This document shows positions 7,207 to 12,354 of a stretch of DNA of 13,425 bases, piece after piece. How positions within the stretch are numbered: the first letter of the stretch is position 1; each line of letters opens with the position of its first letter. The notes under the pieces were generated by a model. It was not told the origin of the DNA and made no database searches. It saw only the letters and a list, made by a program, of their open reading frames with translations. This DNA comes from an uncultured Haloferula sp. (GTDB lineage Bacteria > Verrucomicrobiota > Verrucomicrobiae > Verrucomicrobiales > Akkermansiaceae), in NCBI GenBank assembly GCA_946885645.1, contig CAMPGU010000093.1:1-13425 (forward strand), read 5' to 3'. Made by a program: the position numbers and the translations under genes.

Positions 7207-7884
7207 TCACTCCTCTTCGTCGCCGCAATCGGTCAGGTCCTCGCGGAGATCGAGCGGGCCCTCCTCCGCCCGGCTTTCCTCATCATCGCGGAGCTCCGCA
7301 TCCCGCTCCTCCCGCCAGCCTTTCGCCCATGCCAGCCACTCCGGGCCTTGGAAGGGATAAGGGTTCAAGCTTGAGGAGCCGCCTTCGGCCGCGGCAAAGC
7401 GGCCGGCTTCATAGGCGTCCTTTTCCTCCGCGCTCGGTTCGGGTGCCGGAAGTGTCATCATCGGCTCCGGCAGCCGCGTCGGTAGCACCTCGGCATCGAC
7501 TGCAACGGCAGTATCGTGCTGTGCCGTCGCGCTCGCCTTCGGCTTCATGAAAGGCATCTCCTCTTGGTCCGGATCCGGCAATGTTGCCATGGCCGCGTCC
7601 TTCACCTCGGAGACCGGCTTGTAGGAGATCTTCAGCTCGTCCTTCTGCGGCCCCATTGCCAGCTTGAAGGACAGCTCCACGCCGTTGTTCGTCCCGAAGG
7701 CCTCTGCAATGCCATTGTAGTGGGTGAGGATCAGCTCCGCGAAGAGCGACATCCCGTTGGCCAGGTGTCGCGCGGGCAAGGCCTTCGCCTGCTTCTCGGA
7801 GAGGCATCCGGCGATCACGGGTTCATATTGGTCTGCGTCACAGACGTCGGACAGGTTCAGCTTGCGTTGTGCTTTCGTGCTCAT
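7207..7884 (-). CDS. Phage protein with RMF-like C-terminal domain
   Basis: 225 aa. The N-terminal half (about 15-100) is an uncharacterised domain with a predicted beta segment (GVELSFKLAMG, DELKISYKP). A Pro/Ala-rich linker follows (about 105-152). Residues 157-192 (AYEAGRFAAAEGG ... NPYPF ... WLAWAKGWREE) match the ribosome-modulation-factor-like pattern: YxAG, NPY, then a WxxGW helix. The end is strongly acidic. RMF-like domains occur alone or as tails of phage proteins; canonical RMF dimerises ribosomes, but the function of phage copies is not known. The gene is first of the recombination group and lies just upstream of recT (32 bp, or a 4-nt overlap if RecT starts at GTG 7210). It may have its own leader, since 60 bp separate it from the upstream gene. 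Confidence 0.78.
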   Translation of the reverse strand: MSTKAQRKLNLSDVCDADQYEPVIAGCLSEKQAKALPARHLANGMSLFAELILTHYNGIAEAFGTNNGVELSFKLAMGPQKDELKISYKPVSEVKDAAMATLPDPDQEEMPFMKPKASATAQHDTAVAVDAEVLPTRLPEPMMTLPAPEPSAEEKDAYEAGRFAAAEGGSSSLNPYPFQGPEWLAWAKGWREERDAELRDDEESRAEEGPLDLREDLTDCGDEEE

Positions 7885-7944
7885 GTTTTCGGTTTCGTTC
7901 TGGGTGCCGCCCCGGCCCTGCCAGGAGCCGGAGGCGGGAAAGGG

Positions 7945-8208
7945 TCAATGGGATGAACGCTGCCCCTTACGGCGGCGCAGGTATTCGCGGACGACCTCGC
8001 GGTCCTCATAGCGGGCGGCGTCCTGGGTCTGCACGGCGGCGGCGAAGAGCACCCACGCGAGGAGCATGCCGCTGCCGATGGCCGCGAGAGCCGCGCCATG
8101 CATGGCGAAGGCTAGGACGGCCGAGAAAAGAACCGTCGCCAGCCCTGCAAGAAGACCGGCGCGCGTGCGGCACTCGGACGCGCGGCGCTGATAGTAGGAG
8201 GCCTTCAT
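7945..8208 (-). CDS. Small two-TM membrane protein
   Basis: 87 aa from ATG 8208, with a good Shine-Dalgarno sequence (AAAGGAG) and ATGA overlap with the upstream gene. The short basic N-terminus (KASYYQRRASECRTR) precedes two hydrophobic segments, about 17-36 (AGLLAGLATVLFSAVLAFAM) and 39-60 (AALAAIGSGMLLAWVLFAAAV), and a charged, Arg-rich C-terminal tail. With an even number of spans, both ends are probably cytoplasmic. I do not recognise a family. Being coupled to a zinc-ribbon-like protein in an early phage operon, it could be a takeover or exclusion factor; this is speculation. A holin is less likely given its place before the recombination genes. Confidence 0.68.
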   Translation of the reverse strand: MKASYYQRRASECRTRAGLLAGLATVLFSAVLAFAMHGAALAAIGSGMLLAWVLFAAAVQTQDAARYEDREVVREYLRRRKGQRSSH

Positions 8209-8402
8209 TTTCCGAACTCCTTTCGGTAGTCGGGGCAGCTCCCGAGATGGAGGCCCCGCATCCTGAACTTCTGAAGCAGGAGGGCGGCACGGCGCAGGGA
8301 TACCCCGCAATCACTGCATACCAGCCCCACGCCGCAGGAATGGACGGGCTTGCCTTGGATCGCCTCCTTGCAGCAACTGCAAATGGTAGGTGCCTCGATC
8401 AC
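8205..8402 (-). CDS. Small cysteine-rich, zinc-ribbon-like protein
   Basis: 65 aa, starting at GTG 8402. That start overlaps the upstream stop by GTGA and is preceded by a strong GGAGAGGAGG ribosome-binding site, which decides it over an upstream start that would add 19 residues. Cysteines are arranged as two pairs, C8-S-C-C11 and C29-S-D-C32, with H21, C23 and C56 nearby. This is typical of a zinc ribbon or treble-clef-like small phage protein. It probably binds a nucleic acid or a host protein. No family name can be given. Confidence 0.68.
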   Translation of the reverse strand: MIEAPTICSCCKEAIQGKPVHSCGVGLVCSDCGVSLRRAALLLQKFRMRGLHLGSCPDYRKEFGK

Positions 8403-8785
8403 GCGGCCCTCCTCTCCGCTAGGATTCCACTGGCTACCAGTTCCTCGGCGGCTGCCCAAATCCGCAGCTTCCGCGCAGCCTGTACCAATGCGCCGACTTC
8501 AGGCGAGCGGTCGATCGGGTTCTGTGAGATCAGCGCGAATGCCCAGGAACAGGCGCTCTCGCTCGGTTCACCTGCCGGAACCTTCCCGCGGGGATCGGGG
8601 AAGAGTTCTGCCCGGACAGCCCGGATCAGGCCGCTCATCGAGAAGAACCGGGCAGGGTTGCCGGACTTCGATAGGCAGCCATCGGACTCCAACAGACAGG
8701 CGGCTCGTGTTAGGATTGCCGCCGTCTTGCGCATCCGGAGTGCCAGCTCCGGAGCGCGTTGACGTGTGCGTTCGTATGTGCTCAT
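8399..8785 (-). CDS. Uncharacterised small helical phage protein
   Basis: 128 aa from ATG 8785. Predicted mostly helical: an N-terminal basic helix (ERTRQRAPELALRMRKTAAIL), a middle segment with FFSMSGLIRAVRAELFPDP, and a C-terminal helix pair (EVGALVQAARKLRIWAAAEELV). I see no catalytic motif and do not recognise the family. It overlaps the downstream gene by GTGA. Its leader contains a perfect small hairpin, GCCCC-loop-GGGGC (8802-8815), about 17 bases before the start codon; no Shine-Dalgarno sequence is visible. The frame continues upstream without a stop, but the extension is Arg/Pro-rich and runs through the 3' part of the preceding gene, so the ATG is preferred. Confidence 0.62.
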   Translation of the reverse strand: MSTYERTRQRAPELALRMRKTAAILTRAACLLESDGCLSKSGNPARFFSMSGLIRAVRAELFPDPRGKVPAGEPSESACSWAFALISQNPIDRSPEVGALVQAARKLRIWAAAEELVASGILAERRAA

Positions 8786-8824
8786 TTGTCTTTGCGTTAG
8801 TGCCCCGCGAGGGGCCGTGCTCGG

Positions 8825-8850
8825 CCCTCGGTCATGCCAGTGACCGGGGG
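8825..8850 (+). terminator. Strong hairpin with T-rich tail (plus-strand reading)
   Basis: Ten base pairs can form (CCCTCGGTCA with TGACCGGGGG, one G-U pair) around a TGCCAG loop. CTATTTTTAT follows on the plus strand. It looks like an intrinsic terminator for a plus-strand transcript, yet no plus-strand gene ends here. It overlaps the 3' end of the minus-strand HTH-like gene. It could stop antisense transcription or be a chance structure. Confidence 0.3.
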
Positions 8851-9140
8851 CTATTTTTATCGGAAGAAAGGGCGTGTTTCTGCGCGCTCTTGGTCCGGCC
8901 GTCCTTCTCCTCGTGGGCGGCAACGAACTCCCGAAGGTCACGTTCGATGTCCTCGGCTCTTGCCGTTCCACCGAGCCGCTCTGCGATCCAGCGGATGAAG
9001 GCGGAAGGCACCACGCGGGGTGTGTTCTTTCGTTCGCCGGGAATCCGTGCCACCGGCAGTCCGCAGTCGATCAGGTGGCCGGCATCCTCCGGCTTCTTCC
9101 CCAGGAACCGGCAGATGGTGGAAACAGGGATCAGTTTCAT
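8832..9140 (-). CDS. Small HTH-like protein, possible Cox/excisionase-type regulator
   Basis: 102 aa from ATG 9140. Residues 3-56 (LIPVSTICRFLGKKPEDAGHLI, then GLPVARIPGERKNTPRVVPSAFIRWIAERL) read like a small winged or excisionase-like helix-turn-helix: a short helix, a helix starting with a phased small-residue pattern, then a basic wing. Next is an acidic helix (ARAEDIERDLREFVAAHEEK) and a basic, probably disordered tail. It is the first gene of the minus-strand early operon and is divergent from the plus-strand coiled-coil gene across a 53-bp gap (9141-9193), which must hold both sets of control signals. Role as a Cox/Xis-like or early regulator is inference. Confidence 0.62.
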   Translation of the reverse strand: MKLIPVSTICRFLGKKPEDAGHLIDCGLPVARIPGERKNTPRVVPSAFIRWIAERLGGTARAEDIERDLREFVAAHEEKDGRTKSAQKHALSSDKNSPRSLA

Positions 9141-9193
9141 CGACTCTGCCGGATGGGTTGAGATGAGATATCCGCCTCGCTAGGATCGCTCCC

Positions 9194-9520
9194 ATGCTCA
9201 GCCTTCCCATCCCGGCGCTTCTGGAGAAACTTGCCGAGGCGGTTGCAAACGTGCGCCACCGCAAGGTCCTTGACCTTGTCGCGGACGTTCAGCAGCGCGT
9301 CATAGCCGAGCAGGCAGAACGCATAGATCAGCAAGGCAAGTATCTTAAACTCCAGGCCGAGTATGATCGCCTTGCAGCGAAGAATGCGGAGATGATTGAG
9401 AAATATTCGCGCCTTGTTGCCGAGAATAAGGACCTCCGTTGCAAGCTTGCACTTCAGGAGTGGAAACCGGGTCCACCCAACCCGTTTGCGGTCCACCATA
9501 TCGACTGGTCGAAGGCCTGA
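9194..9520 (+). CDS. Coiled-coil protein, uncharacterised
   Basis: 108 aa. A near-continuous heptad pattern runs from about residue 25 to 90 (LVADVQQRVIAEQAERIDQQ, LKLQAEYDRLAAKNAEMIEK, YSRLVAENKDLRCKLALQ), which is strong evidence for a dimeric coiled coil and for this strand being the coding one; the long opposite-strand frame is Leu/Ile/Arg-rich and unlike a real protein. The C-terminus is Pro-rich and ends HHIDWSKA. An AGGA lies about 10 bases before the ATG. It is divergent from the HTH-like early gene and convergent with the 58-aa RHH gene, 8 bases away. It may be an oligomeric regulator within the control region. I do not recognise a family. Confidence 0.65.
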   Translation: MLSLPIPALLEKLAEAVANVRHRKVLDLVADVQQRVIAEQAERIDQQGKYLKLQAEYDRLAAKNAEMIEKYSRLVAENKDLRCKLALQEWKPGPPNPFAVHHIDWSKA

Positions 9521-9528
9521 GGATGGTT

Positions 9529-9705
9529 TCATCGCTCATCCTCCTTTCGGATTTCGGGATGCTCCAGAAGGGCCGCGGCCAATAGTGTCTCGACGTAGTT
9601 GGAAAAGGATCGGTTTTGCGCCCGCGCTTCTTCAGCCGCGCGCCTCGCGACCTCTTGGTCGAGAGCGACGCTCCGGGAGATTTTTGGGCTCGTGGTCGTG
9701 CTCAT
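9529..9705 (-). CDS. Ribbon-helix-helix (Arc/CopG-type) repressor, 58 aa
   Basis: Translated by hand: 58 codons from ATG 9705 to TGA 9529. After a short tail (MSTTTSP) the protein has the RHH layout: beta strand KISRSVALD (8-16), helix A QEVARRAAEEARAQN (17-31), the turn RSFSNYV, and helix B ending in LLAAALL (about 35-48). RHH proteins dimerise, and the paired strands enter the major groove of short palindromes. The gene begins immediately next to a GTTTAATAAAC palindrome, and two more copies lie between it and the divergent RHH gene, so autoregulation and cross-regulation are likely. No Shine-Dalgarno sequence is visible; the candidate promoter leaves a leader of only about 12 bases. It ends 8 bases from the convergent coiled-coil gene. 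Confidence 0.85.
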   Translation of the reverse strand: MSTTTSPKISRSVALDQEVARRAAEEARAQNRSFSNYVETLLAAALLEHPEIRKEDER

Positions 9706-9716
9706 GTTTAATAAAC
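9706..9716. promoter_or_regulatory. RHH operator candidate, copy 1
   Basis: GTTTAATAAAC is a perfect palindrome around a central base, directly abutting the start codon of the 58-aa RHH gene. Identical to copy 2 and the inverse of copy 3. Confidence 0.65.
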
Positions 9717-9724
9717 TTGGATTG

Positions 9725-9752
9725 AGACTACGGTTGTTTAATAAACAGTCAA
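9725..9752 (-). promoter_or_regulatory. Candidate promoter of the 58-aa RHH gene
   Basis: On the minus strand, TTGACT (9752-9747) is followed after 16 bases by TAGTCT (9730-9725), a fair -35/-10 pair. Operator copy 2 fills most of the spacer, and copy 1 lies at the expected start of transcription, so bound repressor would block it. Confidence 0.4.
9736..9746. promoter_or_regulatory. RHH operator candidate, copy 2
   Basis: GTTTAATAAAC, 30 bp after copy 1 (start to start), within the spacer of the candidate minus-strand promoter. Confidence 0.65.
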
Positions 9753-9755
9753 GAG

Positions 9756-9766
9756 GTTTATTAAAC
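9756..9766. promoter_or_regulatory. RHH operator candidate, copy 3
   Basis: GTTTATTAAAC, the inverse-complement form of the other copies, 20 bp after copy 2. Spacings of 30 and 20 bp are close to three and two helical turns, so the sites face the same side. A partial half-site (GTTTAATAG) is at 9794-9802, just before the divergent gene. Confidence 0.65.
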
Positions 9767-9807
9767 TTTTTCTGGAAATTCTTTTCCCCTCAGGTTTAAT
9801 AGCTCCC

Positions 9808-10053
9808 ATGAGCAACGACCCTCCCTCTCCGAGAAAGTCTAAGGACTCCCTCAAGAGCTATGGCCGACAAGGCAAAGGGAAGACGATCAAGTCTCTGAGC
9901 CTCGACAAAGAACTCGTTCGTCTCGCCGAAGCGAAGGCGAAGGAACAGGGCGTCAGCTTCAGCCAATTTGTGAACCAATTGCTGGCGGATGCTGCTCCTG
10001 TGGACGTCACTTCGACCTCGGAGCCAGCGAAAGGATCGAGGAAAAAGACCTGA
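9808..10053 (+). CDS. Ribbon-helix-helix regulator with basic N-terminal tail
   Basis: 81 aa. A 26-residue Ser/Lys/Arg-rich, probably disordered tail (PPSPRKSKDSLKSYGRQGKG) precedes an RHH fold: strand TIKSLSLD (26-33), helix A KELVRLAEAKAKEQG (34-48), turn VSFSQFV, and helix B to about residue 61 (NQLLADAA). The C-terminus is Ser/Thr/Lys-rich. Its fold matches the divergent 58-aa RHH protein, and the 102-bp gap between the two start codons holds three copies of GTTTAATAAAC. The layout is that of a two-repressor switch in which each protein could silence the other. Which one maintains lysogeny cannot be told from sequence. A segregation-type (ParG/Omega-like) role is the main alternative, but no ParA is in the window. 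Confidence 0.85.
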   Translation: MSNDPPSPRKSKDSLKSYGRQGKGKTIKSLSLDKELVRLAEAKAKEQGVSFSQFVNQLLADAAPVDVTSTSEPAKGSRKKT

Positions 10054-10094
10054 GGCTTCTTTGGACGCGATTGGATGTCGCTGGCGATTTCATG

Positions 10095-10108
10095 AGTTCA
10101 TTTGAACA
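10095..10108. promoter_or_regulatory. LexA-type SOS box upstream of third RHH gene
   Basis: AGTTCATTTGAACA matches TGTTC-N4-GAACA with one difference in the outermost base. It lies 70 bp before ATG 10179. Bases 10096-10111 are identical to 1508-1523, including the central N4 and three bases outside the box. Confidence 0.5.
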
Positions 10109-10138
10109 CTTGGCACTTGCTCCTGTCCACCCTCGAAG

Positions 10139-10157
10139 GGTAACACCCGGTAACACC
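10139..10157 (+). repeat. Tandem 9-bp direct repeats before third RHH gene
   Basis: GGTAACACC occurs at 10139-10147 and 10149-10157, exactly 10 bp apart (one helical turn), 21 bp before the start codon. Short direct repeats at this spacing are typical binding sites for RHH dimers, so autoregulation by the downstream protein is plausible. A related GTTACC occurs at about 10649. Confidence 0.45.
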
Positions 10158-10178
10158 GAAGCTCAACAAGCCTGAATC

Positions 10179-10511
10179 ATGCCCTCGAAGACTCGCTCTA
10201 CCAAACTCCCCCATGATCTTGCCGATGCCGCCGAAAGGCGGGCCAGACAACTCGGCTATCCCTCGTGGAACGCTTACATCAAGGGCTTGATCCGCTACGA
10301 TCTTATGGTTCAGGGCGGTCACAGCGTGACTCTCCCCATTGCGCGAATGAGACCTGAGGAACAGGACAAGATCGACGCCGAACTGCTCGAACGGACGCGG
10401 GAAGGCAAGGGGATCCGCGGCCAATGGCTTGAAAATGCGATCCGCCGGATCGCAGGAACCTCCTCGCCGGAGACCGTTGCCAGCAAGCTTGTTCGTCAGG
10501 TGGCGGAATAG
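10179..10511 (+). CDS. Third ribbon-helix-helix-like DNA-binding protein
   Basis: 110 aa. The N-terminal 45 residues fit an RHH domain: strand TRSTKLPHD (5-13), helix A LADAAERRARQLG (14-26), turn YPSWNAYI and helix B KGLIRYDLMV. The C-terminal half (about 55-110) is a separate helical region (MRPEEQDKIDAELLERTRE, GQWLENAIRRIAG) that may mediate oligomerisation or bind a partner. The leader holds a LexA-type box and two direct 9-bp repeats, so the gene is a candidate SOS-induced regulator, for example an antirepressor acting on the RHH switch to its left. That role is inference. No clear Shine-Dalgarno sequence is seen. Confidence 0.78.
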   Translation: MPSKTRSTKLPHDLADAAERRARQLGYPSWNAYIKGLIRYDLMVQGGHSVTLPIARMRPEEQDKIDAELLERTREGKGIRGQWLENAIRRIAGTSSPETVASKLVRQVAE

Positions 10512-10521
10512 ATTTCTGAAG

Positions 10522-10538
10522 CCGGAGCGGCTCTCCGG
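10522..10538 (+). terminator. GC-rich hairpin after third RHH gene
   Basis: CCGGAG pairs with CTCCGG around a 5-base loop, starting 11 bases after the stop codon. There is no U-run, so it would be a weak or Rho-assisted terminator. The rest of the gap to 10680 shows no gene; the only short frame (18 codons) is not convincing. Confidence 0.25.
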
Positions 10539-10680
10539 TCATCATGCCAAAAAAGTGGTACTCGGATCTTCATGGCGTGCTAATCAGTTGCGCCCTGTGA
10601 GAAATCTCTAAGTTATCACTCTGGACGGTCGGCGGGCAATTGGATAAACCGTTACCATCATACTATCGGGTCCCTCTTCG

Positions 10681-11106
10681 ATGAAGATTCACAAAGCCAT
10701 TTCCCTAGTCGCGATCACCACGCTTTCGCTGGCGTGCAGGAAGCCCGTGGAAAACGCAGCGAATGAGCTAAAGGCGCAGAGTTACGCTGAAGCGAAGATC
10801 AAAGCTGCCGCCGCATCAGTCGCCTATGCTGAGCATTCGTTGAGCGGTGAGAAGGCCCCAGGGAGAATCGCGTTGAAAACGGAGGAGCTTCGAGACGCCA
10901 AGGCTAAACTTTCTAGCTTGATCGAGGAGAACTCGAAGGTTTTGCCAGAGGCCCAGCAACTGGCCGACACCCATATCCGGCTGGTGAAGTCGGACCTTGT
11001 AGGGGCAGAAGTTGATGCATTGAGGAAAGAATCCGAGGCCTATGATCGGATCAGGGCCATGAATGCCAAGATTCTTGAGGATCAAGCAACTGGGAGAAAG
11101 CGATAG
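10681..11106 (+). CDS. Putative exported lipoprotein with coiled-coil body, candidate lysogenic cargo
   Basis: 141 aa. The N-terminus MKIHKAISLVAITTLSLAC is a signal peptide with two lysines, a hydrophobic core and a cysteine at 19 that could be lipidated; the residues before it (SLA) fit the lipobox only partly. The mature part is helical and charged (AAAASVAYAEHSL, LRDAKAKLSSLIEENSKV, VDALRKESEAYDRIRAMNAK) and resembles a periplasmic coiled coil. It lies on its own, between the control region and the integrase and convergent with the latter. Temperate phages often carry independently expressed lysogenic conversion genes there, including superinfection-exclusion lipoproteins. That role is inferred from position only; I do not recognise the family. 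Confidence 0.7.
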   Translation: MKIHKAISLVAITTLSLACRKPVENAANELKAQSYAEAKIKAAAASVAYAEHSLSGEKAPGRIALKTEELRDAKAKLSSLIEENSKVLPEAQQLADTHIRLVKSDLVGAEVDALRKESEAYDRIRAMNAKILEDQATGRKR

Positions 11107-11121
11107 ATCCCTGAGCCATGC

Positions 11122-12354
11122 TCAGCCCACCGCGAACCACGCCTCTCCCACCTCCTTCGGCACGGGCCTGCGGTAGCTCCTGCGGATGACTCCTTCGCTG
11201 TTCCCCGCTTCTTCTGCCACCGTTCCGATCGCTTTCGTTACCGCGAGCCGGTAGGAGCAGAAGGAATGGCGGCAGACGTCTCGCGGCCACACGTCCACGA
11301 TTCCCGCTTCGCACACCACGGCCGCCAGACGGCTCGCCGCGTTCAAGGGTGCCGGGAATCGCTCCAGGCGTTTCAGGTCGCGCCGCCGGTGTGCCGCCGA
11401 CCTTCCGGCCGGCAAACGGTCCTCCACCGGCGGCAGGCTCTTCAGGATCGAGGCGAGGTTCGGCTGGATGGGCACGAATCTTTCCGCTCCGAGCTTTCCG
11501 GCCACCTCATGGCGCACGTGAACATAGCCCTCCGGCGAGCCGATGTCCCGCCACTCCAGCGCCTGCGCCTCGGACGGCCGGAGGCCGGCCCAGCACTGGA
11601 GCGCGAAATATGCGATCAAGTCCGGAGCTGACTTTCGCAGAAGCTCCAGCACCTCCCGCCCGTCGTCCGGCGTCCAGACCGACGGCGATTTCTGGATCTC
11701 CCTCCGTTTGGGTGCCATCTCGGCCGCCGTCCGCGAGTGGGCGTCAATCCACCCCAGCTCCCGCGCCCGAGCGAAAGCCGCGCCCCAGATCGTCCGCCGG
11801 TTGTTGTAGGTCCGCGCCGACGGCGTCCCGCGGCCGCACCAATCCGCGACGTTTTCGGGGGTGATCGCCTCCAGCGTCAGGCCCCCGATCTCGCTCCTGT
11901 ACCGCTTCAACTCGGTGCGCACCGTCTTCCAGGTCTGGCTCCGCCGGTGCTCCCGGTATTCGTCTTCCAGACGGTCATAGAGCTCAGCGAAAGTCCGGGT
12001 CGAGCCTGCCTTGGCCAGCGTCCTCGAGTATGCTTTCGCGGCATCCCGCAGTTGCTTCAGCCCGCCCGCTGCCCGGATCGCATCTTCCACCAGATCCAGC
12101 CACGCAAAGGGCGGACGATCCCCGGCCAAGCGCTTCAGCTTCCTCACCAACTCCGCTTCGCCCGAGGAAACCCACTGCCGCCCCGAAGCACCGTCCAGCC
12201 TCTTCGCCTGGTCTTTCGCCTCGCTCAGGGCGTCCTCCTTCTTCGTCTTCGTCGTGCTTCGCCCGCGGCCTCCCTCGCGCCACTTCACCAGCCACTTCCC
12301 GTCATTCCGCTCGTACACCCGGACGGAGGCGTTGCCGAAAGTCACAGTTTCCAT
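11122..12354 (-). CDS. int: Tyrosine recombinase / site-specific integrase
   Basis: 410 aa, full family length. The N-terminus (VRVYERNDGKWLVKWREGGRGRSTTKT, about 11-36) is an arm-type sheet domain. Residues about 118-215 form a SAM-like core-binding domain. The catalytic domain follows, with GLRPSEAQALEWRDI (Arg259), DVCRHSF (Arg362) and IRRSYRR (Tyr394). The usual histidine of HxxR is replaced by Asp359, and the second histidine of the GH motif by Asn385; both positions vary in tyrosine recombinases, and the R-R-Y core is intact. It should integrate and, with a directionality factor, excise the element at a site near rnpB. The ATG is preceded by AGGA at a suitable distance and by three GGGGTGCAAA repeats. 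The small HTH-like protein at 8832-9140 is a candidate partner. Confidence 0.93.
   Translation of the reverse strand: METVTFGNASVRVYERNDGKWLVKWREGGRGRSTTKTKKEDALSEAKDQAKRLDGASGRQWVSSGEAELVRKLKRLAGDRPPFAWLDLVEDAIRAAGGLKQLRDAAKAYSRTLAKAGSTRTFAELYDRLEDEYREHRRSQTWKTVRTELKRYRSEIGGLTLEAITPENVADWCGRGTPSARTYNNRRTIWGAAFARARELGWIDAHSRTAAEMAPKRREIQKSPSVWTPDDGREVLELLRKSAPDLIAYFALQCWAGLRPSEAQALEWRDIGSPEGYVHVRHEVAGKLGAERFVPIQPNLASILKSLPPVEDRLPAGRSAAHRRRDLKRLERFPAPLNAASRLAAVVCEAGIVDVWPRDVCRHSFCSYRLAVTKAIGTVAEEAGNSEGVIRRSYRRPVPKEVGEAWFAVG

Noticed and set aside
9137..9532. Minus-strand frame of 131 codons opposite the coiled-coil gene
   Set aside because: The plus strand shows a regular heptad pattern; the minus translation has no protein-like domain and lies between genes without overlap logic.
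9194..9705. Toxin-antitoxin system (RHH antitoxin plus partner)
   Set aside because: The RHH gene is convergent with its only neighbour on that side and divergent on the other, so no adjacent co-directional toxin gene exists; a regulatory switch fits better.
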